From Salinivenus lutea (GTDB taxonomy: Bacteria > Bacteroidota > Rhodothermia > Rhodothermales > Salinibacteraceae), in assembly GCA_002894685.1 (NCBI GenBank), contig NCRC01000018.1, positions 1 to 64,000 of the forward strand: DNA of 64,000 bases. The letters are read 5' to 3'. The first letter of the stretch is position 1. The number at the start of each line of letters is the position of its first letter. Positions 17,741-27,500 of the stretch are shown here, in pieces. Below the pieces are notes generated by a model that saw nothing but the letters and a program-made list of their open reading frames with translations, did not search any database and was not told the DNA's origin. The translations under genes and the position numbers were made by a program.

Positions 17741-18120
17741 TCTGCTTTACCCCTCGTCGGCGATGTGCCTTCTCTCCGATCCGCAACACGTTCGTTTCGG
17801 CCTGGCCTGGGGATCGGAGCGGTGGCGCGTGTCGTCCCGACGCGATGGCCGCCCGTATGGGCCTCTCCCCCGCACGGTCAACCACCACATCGTCCGTGCC
17901 CGAACGCACCGCCGGCGTCGCCTCCAGGAGTACCGGCCCGATCTCCTATCGCGGCCCGCCCCCGTCAGTGGCTTGCACCACACGCCACGCACAAAACACC
18001 ACGGGTGCCCCACGTCTCGCCCCAAACTGACCGGGCGCCTTCAGACGCCGCGATGTACACTTCAGTCGTAGCCTTCACCGACCGCCCGCGGTCGTCTGTC
18101 TTCCCAAGACGTGACCTACC
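17741..18120. other. intergenic region without recognised gene
   Basis: Remainder of the 447-base divergent gap between the XRE unit and the secreted-protein gene at 18121. Frames here overlap each other on both strands and show no start, family or composition support. No clear promoter box or hairpin with T-run is seen. Confidence 0.5.
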
Positions 18121-18741
18121 ATGAAATTGAAAACGACCCGGCAGTTCGTGGTCTGTGCCCTGGCCTTGCTATTGGCCGGTATTCTGCCCACGAACGCCTC
18201 CGCCTCGCCTGTCCCATACACCCTCCCAAACGACGCCCCCACCGCCGTCTCCCTCGTCGACCACCTACACACGGAGCTCCGCTCAAAGGACGCCCTCCGG
18301 CGCCAAAACGCCCTTGACGACGTGGTGGCCCTGGCCTCCTGTGCGGCCTCCTGCACGATTTCGCTCCGCTCGCTCCCGGGCAAGAAGATCCGAATTGAGA
18401 ACGAGACGGGCATTGGCCCCGTCGTTGACCTGACGACGCTGATCCCCGACGTGGAGCGGATCTACCTCACCGACCGGAGCGACGAACGTCGTCTCCAGGC
18501 GCTCGACGCGCTGCTGAGCATTGGCAACGAGCCGAGCCTCGAACGACTCATCGCGACCCCCGCCAGGAGTTCGGCCCACGTGCAAGAAATGACCCAGCGA
18601 GGCGTGGCGCGCTACTTCATGGACAAGTACCCCACCCTCAAAACACGAGCGCTCCGACGCGGCACCTTCACGCTGGACGATGTGGAACGGGCCCGCAAAG
18701 ACCACGAACGGAGCATTCGTCGCACGGCTCAGCGGATGTAG
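18121..18741 (+). CDS. secreted hypothetical protein
   Basis: Protein of 206 residues with a clear signal peptide: M-K-L-K-T-T-R then a hydrophobic run and a signal peptidase I-like site around N-A-S-A-S (about 25-29). The mature part has two Cys-rich positions (A-S-C-A-A-S-C, about 73-77) that could form a disulfide. Basic helices follow, ending R-R-T-A-Q-R-M. No known domain is recognised. The HEAT-like helical segments (L-H-T-E-L-R-S-K-D-A-L-R-R-Q-N-A-L and R-L-Q-A-L-D-A-L-L-S-I-G) may indicate a small repeat fold, which is an inference. Confidence 0.75.
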   Translation: MKLKTTRQFVVCALALLLAGILPTNASASPVPYTLPNDAPTAVSLVDHLHTELRSKDALRRQNALDDVVALASCAASCTISLRSLPGKKIRIENETGIGPVVDLTTLIPDVERIYLTDRSDERRLQALDALLSIGNEPSLERLIATPARSSAHVQEMTQRGVARYFMDKYPTLKTRALRRGTFTLDDVERARKDHERSIRRTAQRM

Positions 18742-18775
18742 CCGCCCTTTTTTCCGAGTCTACGCCATTCCCCCG

Positions 18776-18803
18776 GCGCCCACGGAGTCCGCTCCGCGGG
18801 CGC
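18776..18803. terminator. hairpin between convergent genes
   Basis: GCGCCC-A-CGGAG, loop TCCG, CTCCG-C-GGGCGC: eleven pairs with a single A/C mismatch. It lies 34 bases after the stop of the secreted-protein gene and 44 bases from the pcrA stop. It is symmetrical and could terminate both strands, though there is no T-run directly after it. Confidence 0.55.
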
Positions 18804-18847
18804 TTGGCATTTCTACCTTCCCCCGACCGCCCCTCGACCGGGCCCTC

Positions 18848-21196
18848 CTACCCAATCACCCGCAGCTTCGCGTATTTGAGCTTCAGTTTCTTGTTGCCCA
18901 CGTCCGACCCAAAGTAGACGACCGCGCTGGCCTTCTCCCCCTCCCCCTCCACGCTCTGCACCTTGCCCTCGCCAAAGGTCTTGTGCTCCACGCGAACCCC
19001 CGGCACGATCTCGCCGTGCCCCTCATCGTAGACGACGCGACGGCCGTTGCCACTGCTCGTCGACTCAATGCGTCGCAGCCCGTCCGATGAGCCTTTGGTG
19101 CGGGTCCCGCTCAGGTCCTGCCGGTAGTAGTGCGGGTCCATCTCGTCGTAGTCGTCCGTGCCTCCCTCCTCGGCCGTAAAGCGGTCGGTCTCCTGCTCCA
19201 GCTCCCCGCCCGCCTCGGTGCGCACCACGTCCGAGTCCACCTCCTCCAGGAAGCGGCTGCGCGTGTTGGAGGTCTGCTCGCCGTAGCGGTAGCGACTGCG
19301 GGCCCAGCTGAGGTAGAGGCGCGCCTCGGCCCGCGTGGCCCCGACGTAGAAGAGGCGCCGCTCCTCCTCCAGCTCCGCCTTCTCCTGCGTGGCCTGCTCC
19401 AGCGGAAAAAGCCCCTCCTCCAGCCCGGCGACGAACACGACCGGGAATTCGGTGCCCTTGGCCGCGTGGAGCGTCATGAGCGTCACCTTGTCGCCGTCGT
19501 CGTCCGACTCATCCTCGTCGGTCATGAGGGCCACCTGCTGCAGGAAGGTGCTGATGGTGGCGTCCTCGGTCGACTCCACGTACTCGGCCAGCGCGCTGAT
19601 GAGCTCCTGCACATTTTCCCAGCGACGCAGGTTTTCGCGGGTGTGCTCCTCGCGCAGGTCGCTAAGGACGCCCGCGTCCTGGATCAGGTCGCGGGCCAGC
19701 TCGTCGGCCGGCTCGGTGCCGACCTTCGAGATGTAGCGGGCCATGAGGTCGCGGAAGGAGCCGACGGACCGCTCGGCGCGGGTGCCCAGCGTCTCAATCT
19801 CTTCCACTCGCTCCACCGCCTGCCACAGCGAGAGGTTGTGCTGCTGGGCGTAGCGAAGCAGCCGCTCTTGCGTCTTGTCGCCGATCCCGCGCGTGGGGTA
19901 GTTGATGACGCGCTGCAGGCTGGCCGTGTCGTTCGGGTTCACCAGCAGCTTCAGGTACGCCAGCACGTCCTTGATCTCCTTCCGCTCGTAGAAGGAGGTG
20001 CCGCCGATCACGCGGTACGGCACGTTCTCCTTGCGCAGCGCCTCCTCAATGGCGCGGCTCTGCGCGTTGGTGCGGTAGAGCACCGCGAAGTCGCCGTACT
20101 CCATGCCCTCCCGCAGGTTGAGGTCGCGGATGCGGCGCTCGATCTTCTGCGCCTCGTCCTTCTCGCTGAGCGCCTCCATGAGCGCCACGTACTCGCCCTC
20201 GGCGTTGTCCGTCCACAGGCTCTTGTCGATCTGGTCGTCGTTCTCCTCGATGATCGAGTCGGCCAGGCGGAGGATGTTCTGGGTGGAGCGGTAGTTGCGC
20301 TCCAGCCGAATCGTGGTGGCGTCCGGGTAGTCGTCCTCGAAGTTGAGGATGTTGGTAATGTCGGCCCCGCGGAAGGCATAGATGCTCTGCGCGTCGTCGC
20401 CCACCACGCAGAGGTTCTTGTGGCGGTCCGCCAGCTTGCGGGCGAGGACGTACTGCGCCTGGTTCGTGTCCTGGTACTCGTCGATGTGGACGTACTGCCA
20501 GCGCCGCTGATACTTCTCCAGCACGTCCTCGTGCTCCTCGAACAGCTCGATCGGCTTGAGGAGCAGGTCGTCAAAGTCGAGCGCGTTGGCCTGCCGGAGG
20601 GCCTGCTCGTAGGCGGGGTACACCTTGGCGACCTCCTCCTGCTGGTCCCCGCGGGCGAGGCTCGCGTACTCCTCCGGCCCGATCATCTGATTCTTGGCGC
20701 TGGAGATCATGCGCTGCGCCGAGCGCGGCTTCACAAGGTCGGTGTCCAGGCCACGGCCCTGCATCTGCTGCTTGATGAGCCGCTTCGAGTCGGTGGTGTC
20801 GTAGATCGAAAAGTCCTGGGTGTAGCCGATCTTGTCGCCCTCCATGCGGAGCAGGCGGGCGAAGGAGGAGTGGAACGTGCCCACCCACATGCCGCGGGCG
20901 TCGTCGCCCACGAGGCGCTCGACGCGCTCCTTCATCTCGTTGGCCGCCTTGTTGGTGAACGTCAGCGCGAGGATGTCGCGCGGCTGCGCCTTGCCGGCGG
21001 CCAGCAGGTAGGCGATGCGGTGCGTGAGGGCGCGCGTCTTGCCGGAGCCCGGCCCGGCGATGATCATGACGGGGCCCTCGGTCGTGGTGACCGCCTCGCG
21101 CTGCTTCTCGTTGAGCCCGTCGAGGATGCGCTTTTTGGCCTCGGGGTCGGGGTCAACGGTCGTCGTGTCGTCGGGGGTAAGCGAGATGCGGCGCAT
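18848..21196 (-). CDS. pcrA: PcrA/UvrD-type DNA helicase
   Basis: Superfamily 1A 3'-5' helicase of 782 residues. Q-motif L-N-E-K-Q-R-E-A-V (about 28-36), Walker A G-P-G-S-G-K-T (48-54), V-G-T-F-H-S, D-E-Y-Q-D-T-N (motif II), V-V-G-D-D-A-Q-S-I-Y (III), R-L-E-R-N-Y-R-S (IV), V-T-L-M-T-L-H-A-A-K-G (V) and Y-V-G-A-T-R-A (VI) are all present. The C-terminus has an acidic linker and a Tudor-like end (V-R-V-E-H-K-T-F-G-E-G-K-V), as in PcrA/UvrD. Role: nucleotide excision and mismatch repair, and removal of RecA or stalled RNA polymerase. ATG 21196 is preferred over TTG 21211. It follows the ABC permease gene by 106 bases. Confidence 0.94.
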   Translation of the reverse strand: MRRISLTPDDTTTVDPDPEAKKRILDGLNEKQREAVTTTEGPVMIIAGPGSGKTRALTHRIAYLLAAGKAQPRDILALTFTNKAANEMKERVERLVGDDARGMWVGTFHSSFARLLRMEGDKIGYTQDFSIYDTTDSKRLIKQQMQGRGLDTDLVKPRSAQRMISSAKNQMIGPEEYASLARGDQQEEVAKVYPAYEQALRQANALDFDDLLLKPIELFEEHEDVLEKYQRRWQYVHIDEYQDTNQAQYVLARKLADRHKNLCVVGDDAQSIYAFRGADITNILNFEDDYPDATTIRLERNYRSTQNILRLADSIIEENDDQIDKSLWTDNAEGEYVALMEALSEKDEAQKIERRIRDLNLREGMEYGDFAVLYRTNAQSRAIEEALRKENVPYRVIGGTSFYERKEIKDVLAYLKLLVNPNDTASLQRVINYPTRGIGDKTQERLLRYAQQHNLSLWQAVERVEEIETLGTRAERSVGSFRDLMARYISKVGTEPADELARDLIQDAGVLSDLREEHTRENLRRWENVQELISALAEYVESTEDATISTFLQQVALMTDEDESDDDGDKVTLMTLHAAKGTEFPVVFVAGLEEGLFPLEQATQEKAELEEERRLFYVGATRAEARLYLSWARSRYRYGEQTSNTRSRFLEEVDSDVVRTEAGGELEQETDRFTAEEGGTDDYDEMDPHYYRQDLSGTRTKGSSDGLRRIESTSSGNGRRVVYDEGHGEIVPGVRVEHKTFGEGKVQSVEGEGEKASAVVYFGSDVGNKKLKLKYAKLRVIG

Positions 21197-21302
21197 GCGT
21201 CGGGCAGGCAACAGTCATCGAGAATAGTGGCGGCGTGTGGACGTACGCTCGGGGCCCCGTGGCGTTCAGGCTGTCCGCTGACTTCACGGACCCGATCCGC
21301 GC

Positions 21303-22511
21303 TCATTCGTACCGCAGCGCGTCGATGGGGTCGAGGCGGGCGGCCCGGCGCGCCGGCACGTAGCCGAAGAGGATGCCGACGGCGCCGGAGAAGAGAAAGG
21401 CAATGACGATGATCGTGGGGTCGAGCACGAACGGCACGCCCAGCCAGGGCGCCGCCACGGCGGCGAGGCCCAACCCCAACGCGATGCCCACGAGTCCCCC
21501 AAACAGCGACAGCAGGGTCGATTCGAGCAGGAACTGCAGCAGCACTTCGTGCCCCTGCGCCCCAATGGCGAGGCGAATGCCGATCTCGCGCGTCCGCTCC
21601 GTCACCGACACCAGCATGATGTTCATGATGCCGATGCCCCCCACCAGCAGGCTGATGGCGGCGATGGCCCCGAGGAAGGTGGTCAGGACGCCGGTCGTGC
21701 TCTCCACGATGGTCGCGATTTCGGCCATGTCCTGCACCGTAAAGTCGTCCTCCTGGCCCGCCCCGATGCGACGCCGCTGCCGCAGCAGTCGCTCCAGGTC
21801 GCCCTGCACCTGGGCGGTCGCGGCCTCGCTCTGCGCGGAGACGAACATCAGGTCCACGTCGTCGTCGCCCACCAGTCGACGCTGGACGGCGCGGAGGGGC
21901 GCCAGGATGAAGTCGTCCTGGTCCATGCCGAAGGTCGACTCGCCGCGCGCCTCCAGCACGCCGACGACGCGGCAGGCGGCCGAGCCCAGCCGGATCGACG
22001 CCCCGAGCGGGTCCTGCCGTCCAAACAGCTCGTCCTGCACCGTCGCCCCCAGCAGGCACACCATCGCCCCGGCCTGCTCCTCGCCCTCGGTAAACGCGCG
22101 CCCCCTCGCCAACGGCCAGTCGCGCGCGGCGAGGTACGCACTCAGGGTCCCGTTGACCGTGGTCGACCAGTTCGCATTGCCGAAGACCGCAACCGTGGGG
22201 GCGGAGGTCATCGGGGCCACGGCCTCGGTGTTGGGCACCTCGCGGACGATGGCCTCCACGTCGGCCCGGTCGAAGGGGGCGGCCTGCACCTGAATGCCGC
22301 CGTGCTGCGGCTGGGTGCCGGGCCGCACGATGATGAGGTTGCTCCCCAGACTCGAAATCTCGCCGGTAATCTGTGAGGTCGCCCCGCCCCCGAGCGTCAC
22401 CATGCTGATGACGGCGCCCACGCCGATGACGATGCCCAGAATGGTGAGCGACGAGCGCATCGCGTTGCGCCCCAGCTCGCGCAGCGCCAGCCGGATGGTG
22501 CTCCAGATCAT
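21303..22511 (-). CDS. MacB-like ABC transporter permease
   Basis: A 402-residue permease of the MacB/FtsX type. One N-terminal membrane helix (about 18-42, with T-I-L-G-I-V-I-G-V-G-A-V) is followed by a large periplasmic MacB_PCD domain (about 45-265). Three C-terminal helices (about 275-300, 330-355, 362-385) and the V-P-A-R-R-A-A-R-L-D-P-I-D-A-L-R-Y-E tail complete the typical layout. It probably works by mechanotransmission, driving substrates from the periplasm through an outer-membrane partner. Its start overlaps the ATPase stop by four bases (ATGA), so the genes are coupled. In E. coli MacB the ATPase and permease are one chain; here they are split. Confidence 0.92.
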   Translation of the reverse strand: MIWSTIRLALRELGRNAMRSSLTILGIVIGVGAVISMVTLGGGATSQITGEISSLGSNLIIVRPGTQPQHGGIQVQAAPFDRADVEAIVREVPNTEAVAPMTSAPTVAVFGNANWSTTVNGTLSAYLAARDWPLARGRAFTEGEEQAGAMVCLLGATVQDELFGRQDPLGASIRLGSAACRVVGVLEARGESTFGMDQDDFILAPLRAVQRRLVGDDDVDLMFVSAQSEAATAQVQGDLERLLRQRRRIGAGQEDDFTVQDMAEIATIVESTTGVLTTFLGAIAAISLLVGGIGIMNIMLVSVTERTREIGIRLAIGAQGHEVLLQFLLESTLLSLFGGLVGIALGLGLAAVAAPWLGVPFVLDPTIIVIAFLFSGAVGILFGYVPARRAARLDPIDALRYE

Positions 22512-23296
22512 ACCGCCAGCCCTCCCCCACCGCCGGGCACCCGGTCGGCCGGTCGTTCCCGGTCCACCACGATGCGGCCGTCGAGAAAGCGGACGATGCG
22601 GCGGGCATACGTGGCCATTTCCTCCTCGTGCGTCACCATGGCGATGGTGATGCCACGCTCCACGTTGAGCTCCGTCAGCAAGTCCATGATTTCGCGGCTC
22701 GTGGTGGAGTCGAGGTTGCCCGTGGGCTCGTCGGCCAGGAGGAGCGCCGGCGCGGTAACGATGGCCCGCGCCACGGCCACACGCTGCTGCTGCCCGCCCG
22801 ATAGCTCCGCGGGGGTGTGGTGCTCGCGCCCCTGCAGTCCCACGGCCGCCAGCGCCTCGTGCGCGCGCCGCCGGCGCTCGCGGCCCGGGACGCGCCGGTA
22901 CACGAGCGGCATCTCCACGTTTTCGAGGGCGGAGGTGCGCTTCAGCAGGTTGTACCCCTGAAAGACAAAGCCGAGGTAGTGCCGCCGCAGCAGGGCCCGC
23001 TGGTTCCGGCTGAGCGTGCCCACCTCCACGCCCGCAAAGCGATACGAGCCGGACGTGGGGGTGTCGAGGCACCCGATCATGTTGAGGCAGGTGGACTTGC
23101 CGGACCCGCTCGGTCCCATGATCGCCACAAACTCCCCGGCCCCGATCGTAAGGTCGACGCCGTCGAGGGCGCGCACCTCGGCCATGCCCGTGCCGTAGAT
23201 TTTGGTGATGCCCTGAAAGGCCACGAGGGCGGGAGGGGCCGCCCCCTCTCCCTCGGCACGCGGGCGCTCGGTCTGGTCGGCGATCTGTGGGCTCAT
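22508..23296 (-). CDS. MacB/LolD-type ABC transporter ATPase
   Basis: A 262-residue ATPase with Walker A G-P-S-G-S-G-K-S (about 63-70), Q-loop V-F-Q-G-Y-N-L-L, signature L-S-G-G-Q-Q-Q-R-V-A-V-A-R-A, Walker B L-L-L-A-D-E-P-T-G-N-L-D and H-switch V-T-H-E-E-E. This is the MacB/LolD/FtsE subfamily. The upstream extension in the same frame is a shadow of the adaptor gene, so ATG 23296 is chosen. It overlaps the adaptor gene by four bases (23293-23296) and the permease by four. The N-terminal ~20 residues are acidic and Pro-rich and may be disordered. Confidence 0.93.
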   Translation of the reverse strand: MSPQIADQTERPRAEGEGAAPPALVAFQGITKIYGTGMAEVRALDGVDLTIGAGEFVAIMGPSGSGKSTCLNMIGCLDTPTSGSYRFAGVEVGTLSRNQRALLRRHYLGFVFQGYNLLKRTSALENVEMPLVYRRVPGRERRRRAHEALAAVGLQGREHHTPAELSGGQQQRVAVARAIVTAPALLLADEPTGNLDSTTSREIMDLLTELNVERGITIAMVTHEEEMATYARRIVRFLDGRIVVDRERPADRVPGGGGGLAV

Positions 23297-24522
23297 GCGT
23301 CCGGCGAGTCGATGTTGGTCAAGAGTTCGCGTCCGGGCGCAATGTCTCCGGCCCGCACCTCCGTCCACTGCCCGTCGGTGCGGCCCGGGGTCACGGGAAT
23401 GGCCCTCGGCGTGTCGTTTTCCAGCGCCCACACGACCTCCGTCCCTTCCGCCCGCTCGGGCCGCTCGGCATTCGGAGGCGTGAAGCGAAGGGCACTGTTG
23501 GGGACGAGGAGGACATCGGCCACCGTGTCGGTCGTGATGTCGGCGGTGGCCGTCATGCCGGGGCGGAGCAGGCCGTCGCTGTTGTCGACCGTCACCACCG
23601 CCTCGTAGGTCACGACGCCGGAGACGGTCTTCGGGGCGTAGTGCACCTTTACCACGGACGCCGGAAAGGTGCGACCGGGGTAGGCATCCACGGTGAAGGT
23701 GGCCGGCTGACGCGCCGCCACCTGTCCCACGTCCGCCTCGTCCACATCCACCCGCAGCTCCATGCGCGCCAAATCCTCAGCGAGCGTAAAGAGGACCGGC
23801 GTCTGAAACGAGGCGGCGACGGCCTGGCCCGGGTCCACGTTGCGCGAGAGCACCAGTCCGTCGATCGGGGCCCGGATGGAGGCCTTGCGGAGCGTGGTGC
23901 GGGCCACAGCGAGCGCCGCCTCCACGACCGCAATCTGCGACTCGCTGCTGGTCACCGCCGCCTCGGCACGGTCGAGCGCGGCGCGGGCCGCCTCCAGGTC
24001 CTGCGGCGCCACGTACTCCTGGGCGGCCAGCCGCTCGGTGCGGACCGTCCGGAGGCGCTGCTCCTCCCGCGTCGCCTCCGCCTGTGCCCGGTCCGCACGG
24101 GCCGCCGTCAGGGTGGCCTCCGCCTGCGTCACCTCGGCCCGGAGCCGCTCCGTGTCGAGGGTCGCCAGCACCTGCCCCCGCTGCACCCGATCGTTGGCCT
24201 CCACCGCCACGGCTTCCACCAGGCCCGAGATTTCACTGCCCACCTCCACCGTCGTCACGGCCGCCAGCGCCCCGGTGGCCGTCACCGACAGCGTGAGCGT
24301 GCCCCGTCGCGCCTCCTGGGTCTCGTACGCCACCGGCGCGGCGGGCTGCACGCCCCACCACACCGCCACGGCCACGGCCCCCAACAGGATCGCGAGGCCG
24401 ACCCACCGCCCCCACCGTCTCGACTTCAGGCTCAGCGTGGACTCCAGATCGGACGGCCGGACCCCGTCCGGGGCCGGAGGGGCCTCCGCCGGGGCGGGCG
24501 ATGCGGTCGTCGGTGTATCCAT
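23293..24522 (-). CDS. MacA-like periplasmic adaptor (HlyD family)
   Basis: Membrane-fusion protein of 409 residues. A single N-terminal membrane helix (about 40-58) follows an acidic cytoplasmic head. Then come the first half of the lipoyl domain (G-S-E-I-S-G-L-V-E-A-V), an alpha-helical hairpin with Ala/Arg/Glu heptads (about 125-205), the second lipoyl half (I-R-A-P-I-D-G-L-V-L-S-R-N-V-D-P-G-Q), a beta-barrel and a membrane-proximal domain. It should link the MacB-type pump to an outer-membrane component. It lies 59 bases after the outer-membrane fusion gene and overlaps the ATPase gene by four bases. ATG 24522 has a C/T-rich leader. Confidence 0.93.
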   Translation of the reverse strand: MDTPTTASPAPAEAPPAPDGVRPSDLESTLSLKSRRWGRWVGLAILLGAVAVAVWWGVQPAAPVAYETQEARRGTLTLSVTATGALAAVTTVEVGSEISGLVEAVAVEANDRVQRGQVLATLDTERLRAEVTQAEATLTAARADRAQAEATREEQRLRTVRTERLAAQEYVAPQDLEAARAALDRAEAAVTSSESQIAVVEAALAVARTTLRKASIRAPIDGLVLSRNVDPGQAVAASFQTPVLFTLAEDLARMELRVDVDEADVGQVAARQPATFTVDAYPGRTFPASVVKVHYAPKTVSGVVTYEAVVTVDNSDGLLRPGMTATADITTDTVADVLLVPNSALRFTPPNAERPERAEGTEVVWALENDTPRAIPVTPGRTDGQWTEVRAGDIAPGRELLTNIDSPDA

Positions 24523-24581
24523 CGAGTGTCGATTGAAAAAGAAGAGAGAGCTAAAAACGAAGGTGGCCTGCCCGCCCGGCC

Positions 24582-27500
24582 CTACCACCCCGGCAGGATG
24601 TTCACGCCCACGAACCCGCCCTTCTCCGGGCGCTGGTACGGCTGCGCGTAGAACACCTCCAGGATCAGCGACCCGAGCACGTTCATCCGCGCGCTGATGC
24701 CCGTGCTCACCACCGGCACCCGCTCGTCGGTATCGCGATCCCATCGCCACACCGGAGGCTCATCGGCGGTCCAGGCCACCCCCGCGTCCACAAAGAGGGA
24801 CAGTTCGGTGGGCAGGTACGGGAAGTTGATGAGCCCGAACTGCTCGGTGCCCAGGACCGGCACCCGCACCTCCGCACTGGCGACCGCCACGCGGGTCCCG
24901 ATCAGGCGCTCCAGCGACGCACACGTGCCCGTTTCCGAGAAGCATTCCTGCGGTTCGAAGGAGTTGAAGCTGTAGCCGCGGAGGTACGTCGGCGTAAACG
25001 AGTCCCCCAGGTACTCCGAGGAGAACAGATCGCCGTCCTGCGCCCCGTAGTTGCCAATGTGAATGACCCGTCCGGCAACCGTGACGGGTCCCGTGCGGAG
25101 GTAGCGGCGCAGGTCCGCCAGCACCGTGGCGTACTGCGTGCTGCCCAGCGTGCTGCCCACCTGCAGGCGGTAGCGCCCGCCCTGCACCGGCGAGGTAAAC
25201 CCAAAGTTTGAGAAGTCCACAACGTACGCGGCGGACGACTGGGACAGATACAACGGGTCGGGGGCGTCGAGCGAGAACGTATCGCGGCGGAAGCCGACCG
25301 GGGTTTGGAAGAAGTCGCGCACCGTTCCGCTGAAGCCATAGCGCGTCAGGCCGGTCTGCACCTCAAATCGACGGGTGTTCCGGAGCGGATAGGCGCCCAG
25401 GAGGCTGAACTGACTGGCAAAGACGCGCTGTTCAATCTCGCGGAAGCGCAGGGTCGTGAGGCCCGTGGCGGGATCCTGGACCAGCGCGCTAAAGCCGCTG
25501 ACGGAGCGGAACGGAATGTGGGACAGCTGCGCGCCGTAGTTGAGCCGCTGCGCCCGGTTGATGTACGTGAATTGGCCGCCCAGGTCCTGCAGCGTGCCGT
25601 TGGCCAGCGCCTCGATCGACAGATTGTGCTCGCCCAGCATGTCGCTAAAGTAGAAGCCCACGCTTCCCCCAAGCCGCGTGCCGAAGCCCCCGCCCACGCC
25701 GACCCCAATTGAGGGGGGCGCAATGGCGTCGAGCTGAAGGCGCGGGCGGTAGGCCGTCACCGCGCCGGGCGGATCCGTCGGCAGGCCGGCCGTCGGGTCG
25801 GCGAGGGCTTGCTCCACCACCCCGGGGCCCGTCCACGGCGGCAGCACCCCGGCCAGGGCCGGACGCGGAGCCGCCGCGGCCCCGAGGCTCGTCGTGTCCT
25901 GGAGGGTCGTGTCGATCTCCGTCGTATCGGCCGCCGGGGCCTCCAGGACGAGCGAGTCCGGCACCGTCGAACGCGGGGGGGCCGTCGTGTCGGCCGTCGG
26001 CGCTCCGGCCTGGCGCGCGGCCAACGCGTCGGGGCCCAATTCCACGACGGCGTACTCGTTGTCCGCGAACACCGAGAACATCATGCGCCCGCTCTGTGCG
26101 GCCACCGTCATGGCGGGCGACAGGGGCGTAAAGCCACTCGCCCCGGTTTGCAGGTGGGTGATGGGCGTCGTGCGGCCCGTCTCCAGGGCCAGGTAGTGGA
26201 CGTCCTTGAAGCCGTCGTGGTCGCTAATGAAGTAGAGGCCCTGCCCATCGGGGGCGAACTGCGGGTTGTGCTGCAGGCCGCCCTCGACGGGGCGGAGCGG
26301 CGTGATGGCCCCGCTCGCCACCTCCAGGAGGGCGAGGCGCGGCTTCCCAAAGTCGAGGGTGGCGAAGTCCGTGCCGCTGGGGCCACGGTCGGTCACGAAG
26401 GCAATCTGGCTCCCATCGGGCGACCAGGTGGGCTGGAGGTCGCCGTATCGGTCGTCTGTAAGCTGGCGGGCCGTGCCCGAGGCCACGTCCACCAGGTAGA
26501 GGTCGCTAATGCCCCCGTCCATCCCCGACACCGCGATCGTCTCCCCATCGGGCGACCAGGCCGGCTGGGCGAGGGCCGTAACGCCCTCCACGGAGAAGCG
26601 CCGCTCGATGCGGCCCGACTGCACGTTCCAGATGGCGAGTTCGTTGTCGCCCTCCGCAAACGCCACAAACGCAAACCGACGCCCGTCGGGCGACCAGGTG
26701 CCGGCCGAGTTTAGGAACCGGATCGCGTCGAAGTGGGCGTCGCGGTTTGAGGACCCGAGCCGCTTCACAATCGCGCCCGTCTCGGCGTCCGCCACGTAGA
26801 GGTCCATCGTAAACAGGTCGCGACTCGACAGGAACGCCACGTAGCGCCCATCCGGACTCAGGGCCGGCGATACGTTGATGCGTCCCGATCCCGCCTCCGG
26901 CGCAAGCACGCGACGTCCCACCTCCGCCGCCGGGGTGCGCCCCTCCACGAGCGGCCCGTACGAGCGCTGGACCGTCCGAATCCAGTCTGCCGACAGCGAA
27001 TCGGACGTCATGCCCGTCACGAGCACCACGCCCTGCTCCACGCCGGCCTGCCCCGCCACCTGGTACAAACTGGTGACGGCCCCGTCGCCGTAGGTCTGCC
27101 CGATGTAGGCCATGTACGCCTGCCCGAACCGGTAGGGAAAGTAGCGCCCCGTGCCCAGGTCCCGGATCGTCGGGAGGTCGTCGCGCACGAGCGCGTCGCG
27201 GAGCCACATGGCGGTGTGGGGGTCGTTGGCGCCGAGCGACAGGTACTCGGCCATCCCCTCCATCATCCACAGCGGCAACCGCCGCAGCTGAATCCCCCGC
27301 CCCGTCGACAGGGCCAGGTCGAACTGAAACGAGTGCACCAGCTCGTGCCCCAGCACGTGATCGGTGTCGGCGTACAGGCCCGTGAGCGGCATGACCACCC
27401 GCTGTTTCAGGCCCTCTGTGACGCCGCCCACCCCCTGGCTAATCTCGCCCCCAATGACGTTGGTCTGCTGGAAATCGGCGTCGTTGGCGTAGAAAATGAG

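Noticed and set aside
21257-21290. Hairpin after the ABC permease gene (CCGTG ... CACGG)
   Set aside because: Only a 5-bp outer stem with mismatches and no T-run, too weak to call a terminator.
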